Of a stretch of DNA of 64,000 nt, positions 60,930-64,000 are shown piece after piece. The DNA lies in assembly GCA_032718475.1 (NCBI GenBank), contig JAUCBJ010000505.1, positions 62,001 through 126,000 on the forward strand. The letters are read 5' to 3'. Made by a program: the position numbers and the translations under genes. Each line of letters begins with the position of its first letter. The stretch's first letter is position 1. Under the pieces are notes generated by a model. It did no database searches. It had not been told where the DNA came from and worked only from the letters and a program-made list of their open reading frames with translations. Source of the DNA: Nemertoderma westbladi (lineage: Eukaryota; Xenacoelomorpha; Nemertodermatida; Nemertodermatidae).

Positions 60930-63900
60930 CACGTACTGCCACTGGAACGGCGACCCTACAATCTGACAATCCAGTAACTGGCCCAAACAAACAGCCCATA
61001 ATTGCTCATATGCATCCACCGGAGAACACGAAACTATGTACTACATATCCAGACTTTTACAGTTTTCCAGGTAATGGGTTACACATCATCCATGCTAATG
61101 TTAGAAGTCTCCTTCCAAAAATAGCTGAAGTGCGAATTATTTTAAAATCACTCAAGATAGACATTCTAACTCTTTCAGAGACTTGGCTGGATGATTCTGT
61201 AACCAACAAAGCAGTAGAAGTAATTGGGTACAACTTATTCAGGAATGACAGATCACGTGATGGAGGCGGAGTAGCCATATATGTCTTGGAGTCACATCCT
61301 TTCTCAGAATTCCAACGTCCCATCAGATGTACAACTGAGTGCATATTTGGCACGATCCATCTCCCACACACCAAACCAATACTTATTGGCTCAATATACC
61401 GACCTGAAAGGGATACATATTTTTTCGATGATATTGACCTCATTCTTGGAGATATTGCCAACTACAAAGAGGTATTCATTTTGGGCGATACTAATAGTGA
61501 TACACTTAATGTACATAATCCGAATACATTGGCTGCCAGAAAGAAACTTCAAGCATTCTGCAATTCAACTGGACTCACACAGATAATTACTGAACCAACT
61601 CGGGTATCTGAACATTCAGAAACAACTATAGACCATGTATTTGTCACAAAATCAGAATTGATTAGAAACAGTGGAGTGATGAAAGTTGGTTTAAGTGACC
61701 ACTACATGGTTTTTGTTACCCGTAGACGTCCTAAAGCAACTCCCAGTAAAGAACATGTCACCCGTCAATGCCGATCTTACAAAGGTTATTCACCAGAACT
61801 TCTTTGCCACCACCTTAAAAATAACTCTACTTTGCCATCAATTCTGACCACAACTAACTCTGAAACTGCAGCTAAAATTCTCACAGATGAATTAACTAAC
61901 ACACTTGACCTAATTGCACCAATTAGGAGCATCCGCATCAAGCAATCAACTGAGTCATGGATCACCCCTGAAATCATGTCACTGATTCAGGCTAGAAATA
62001 GAGCCCAACATATTTTCCATCACCATAGAACGCCAACTAACTACAACTCTTACAAACGCCTACGCAACGATGTTACACTACATATTAGAACTGCTAAATC
62101 TTCATATATCAAAACCTGTCTGGAACACAATAAATGCAACAGCAAAGAACTCTGGAAAGTACTAAAGTCGCTGGGGGCACCTTCAAAAAAAGCCAAAATC
62201 TCGACCAGAATAGCAGCCATCAAAACTGAGGATGGTTCCCTGGCTACCGATCCTGAAGTTATTGCAAATCATATGAACCATTATTTTACCAACGCTGCCA
62301 AAAACCTTGTAGACAAACTACCACCACAACCAAATATTTACAATGGAGTAGCTGTTAAAGAGTTCTATGCTGCAAAAGGAATCCAACCAGGCAGTTTCAC
62401 CTTGAAACCCGTAGATCTTTCAGACATCAATAAAATCATTATGAGCCTCGACATCCACAAGAGTAGTGGGCCTGATTCTATTAGTCCAAGAATTATAAAG
62501 GATGGATGCCCAATTATTGAAAACTACTTAACTCATATTGTGAACTTATCAATAAAATCAGCCGTGTTCCCTGACCCATACAAGGTTGCCAAAGTTGCAC
62601 CAGCATTTAAGAAAGGAATACTAACCCATGACACAAACTTCCGCCCCATATCATTATTAGTCATCATGTCAAAAGTTTTAGAAAAAACTGTGTTCGATCA
62701 ACTTATGCCCTATTTAATATCTAACAACATACTAGATTTACTACAATCCGGCTTTCGACCTGGTCACTCGGTGCAAACCTGCTTAATGTATCTGGACAAT
62801 ATCATCCGCGATGCTATGGATTCTGGGAAAATAGTCGGGATGGTTGCCATTGACCTCCAAAAAGCGTTCGACACGGTCGACCACAAAATTCTGCTTCACA
62901 AGTTGAGGTGTATTGGCCTGGATGAACATAGCGTTAACTGGTTCCGATCATACCTATCTGGCAGATCCCAGTTTGTCCAGGTAGGAAACTCTCGTTCTAG
63001 AACTCTTGGAATTGACTGCGGTACTCCTCAAGGAGCCCTACTTGCTGTCCTCTTATTCCTGATCTATATGAACGATTTAGACCTTGCCTTGCCTCCTGTC
63101 AAATCCTTGTTGAAAACAGCATCCCAGACTAACGACGTCAATAATGCCAGCCCAGCCAAAACTGCCTGCCACGAATCCGCCACTGCACTGAAGTATGCTG
63201 ACGATACCAACCTCATCAAAGCCGGAGACAACTGCGAAGAAATTTCTGCATGCCTTACTGAAACTCTGTCGCGCGTAGCTGATTGGGCAGTTGATAATCG
63301 CCTCAGTATACACCCTGGGAAATTCGAGGTCTTCCTTTTTGGAACGCACCAATGCATTGCATCAGCCGGAAGCCTTGAAGTCTACTACAAAAATAAACTA
63401 CTCGAACCAACAGATACCATAAAGTACTTGGGATACGTGATGGATCCAACCTTATCCGGATCGGAGTCCGCACATAAAATTATACGCAGGGGAAACGCAT
63501 GTCTCAAATTCCTTTATCGGAATTCGCAAGTCCTTGACAAACCCCTGCGTCGGTTGCTTTGCAACTCACTGATACAGCCGCTTATAGACTTTTCAGCCCC
63601 TTGCTGGTATCCGAGTGCTGCGAGTCGTCTACGTAATCAAGTCGATGCACTCCAACGCAAGTGCATCAGGTTCTGCCTGGGACTTGACTCTCGAGCGCAT
63701 ATTGGTGCTGCCCATTTTGTAGATATAAACTGGCTTCCAATTACCGAACGTACCCACCAGATAATATTAACCCACATGTTTAATATCCACGCAAAGACAG
63801 CCCCGGCTTATATGCGCGACATGGTTATTTTTACTGAACCTTCTCACCTCCTACGTAACGGAGCCGCACACGCTTTACTACCCCAGAAACACACGGTAGC

Positions 63901-64000
63901 AGCCACACAGTCGTTCTCCTACCTTGGCCCATATCTGTGGAATAAACTCCCCAATGCGATCAAAGAAATTAGGAGTGTGGAAAGTTTTAAGCATAAGTTA
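60926..64000 (+). CDS. LINE ORF2: endonuclease-reverse transcriptase, open to window edge
   Basis: Codon-by-codon reading finds no stop from 60926 to 64000 (1025 codons), and the frame runs off the window. The first ATG is at 61010. Endonuclease (APE type) motifs are HANVRSLLPK, SETWLDD, IYRPERD, LGDTNSD and GLSDHY. Reverse transcriptase motifs are SSGPDSISP, FRPISLL, QSGFRPGHS, IDLQKAFDTVDH, CGTPQGALL and KYADDTNL (Asp pair at 63200-63205). About 45 extra residues sit between the PQGALL and YADD blocks. The C-terminus (SYLGPYLWNKLPNAIK...SVESFKHKL) is typical of CR1/L2-like elements just before their end, so little is missing. It makes target-primed cDNA in the nucleus. If ORF2 is not made by readthrough, translation would start at 61010 or by reinitiation. 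All key residues are present, so the element may be functional. Confidence 0.93.

Overview
The window is nuclear DNA of an animal, probably an invertebrate. Two conserved animal genes support this: a JUN (AP-1) transcription factor and a protein kinase N (PKN/PRK). Both lie on the minus strand in AT-rich, repeat-filled DNA with spliceosomal introns. The sequence does not settle the phylum.

Layout. 1-22155 is almost entirely tandem satellite: a 38-bp family (1-8101), a 41-bp family (8973-14023), and a 72-bp family with 13-bp and 34-bp sub-repeats (15933-22155). Smaller 21-bp and 58-bp arrays and a LINE 3' end lie between them. 22156-24603 holds a 79-bp triplicate and a head-to-head pair of tRNA-like SINEs forming a large inverted repeat. 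The intronless JUN homologue is at 24604-26007. 26500-34570 is a pile of three Jockey/CR1/L2-like LINEs in alternating orientation, only the first with a long open frame. 34571-41357 is a 17-bp satellite broken by one LINE insertion. 41451-42502 is another LINE 3' end. 42699-48761 is a 6.06-kb hAT-like non-autonomous element with an 8-bp target-site duplication. Its interior is a regular array of ~150-bp modules, each starting with an RFX X-box-like palindrome.

The PKN gene fills 49089-59698 as two coding exons, predicted 1024 aa, joined in phase 0. The 7.5-kb intron carries a LINE 3' end and, antisense, a complete Ty1/copia element with identical 242-bp LTRs, a 5-bp target-site duplication and one intact gag-pol frame. 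Beyond the PKN start, 59948-64000 is a LINE whose ORF1 and ORF2 share a reading frame, separated only by a UGA in the context UGA-CUAG. The ORF2 frame is open to the window edge.

Only JUN and PKN look like host genes. Everything else is satellite or mobile DNA in all states of decay, from the apparently intact copia and right-edge LINE to eroded relics. The observations most worth following are the UGA-CUAG junction, the phased X-box array, the intact copia and the frame-independent 17-bp satellite.
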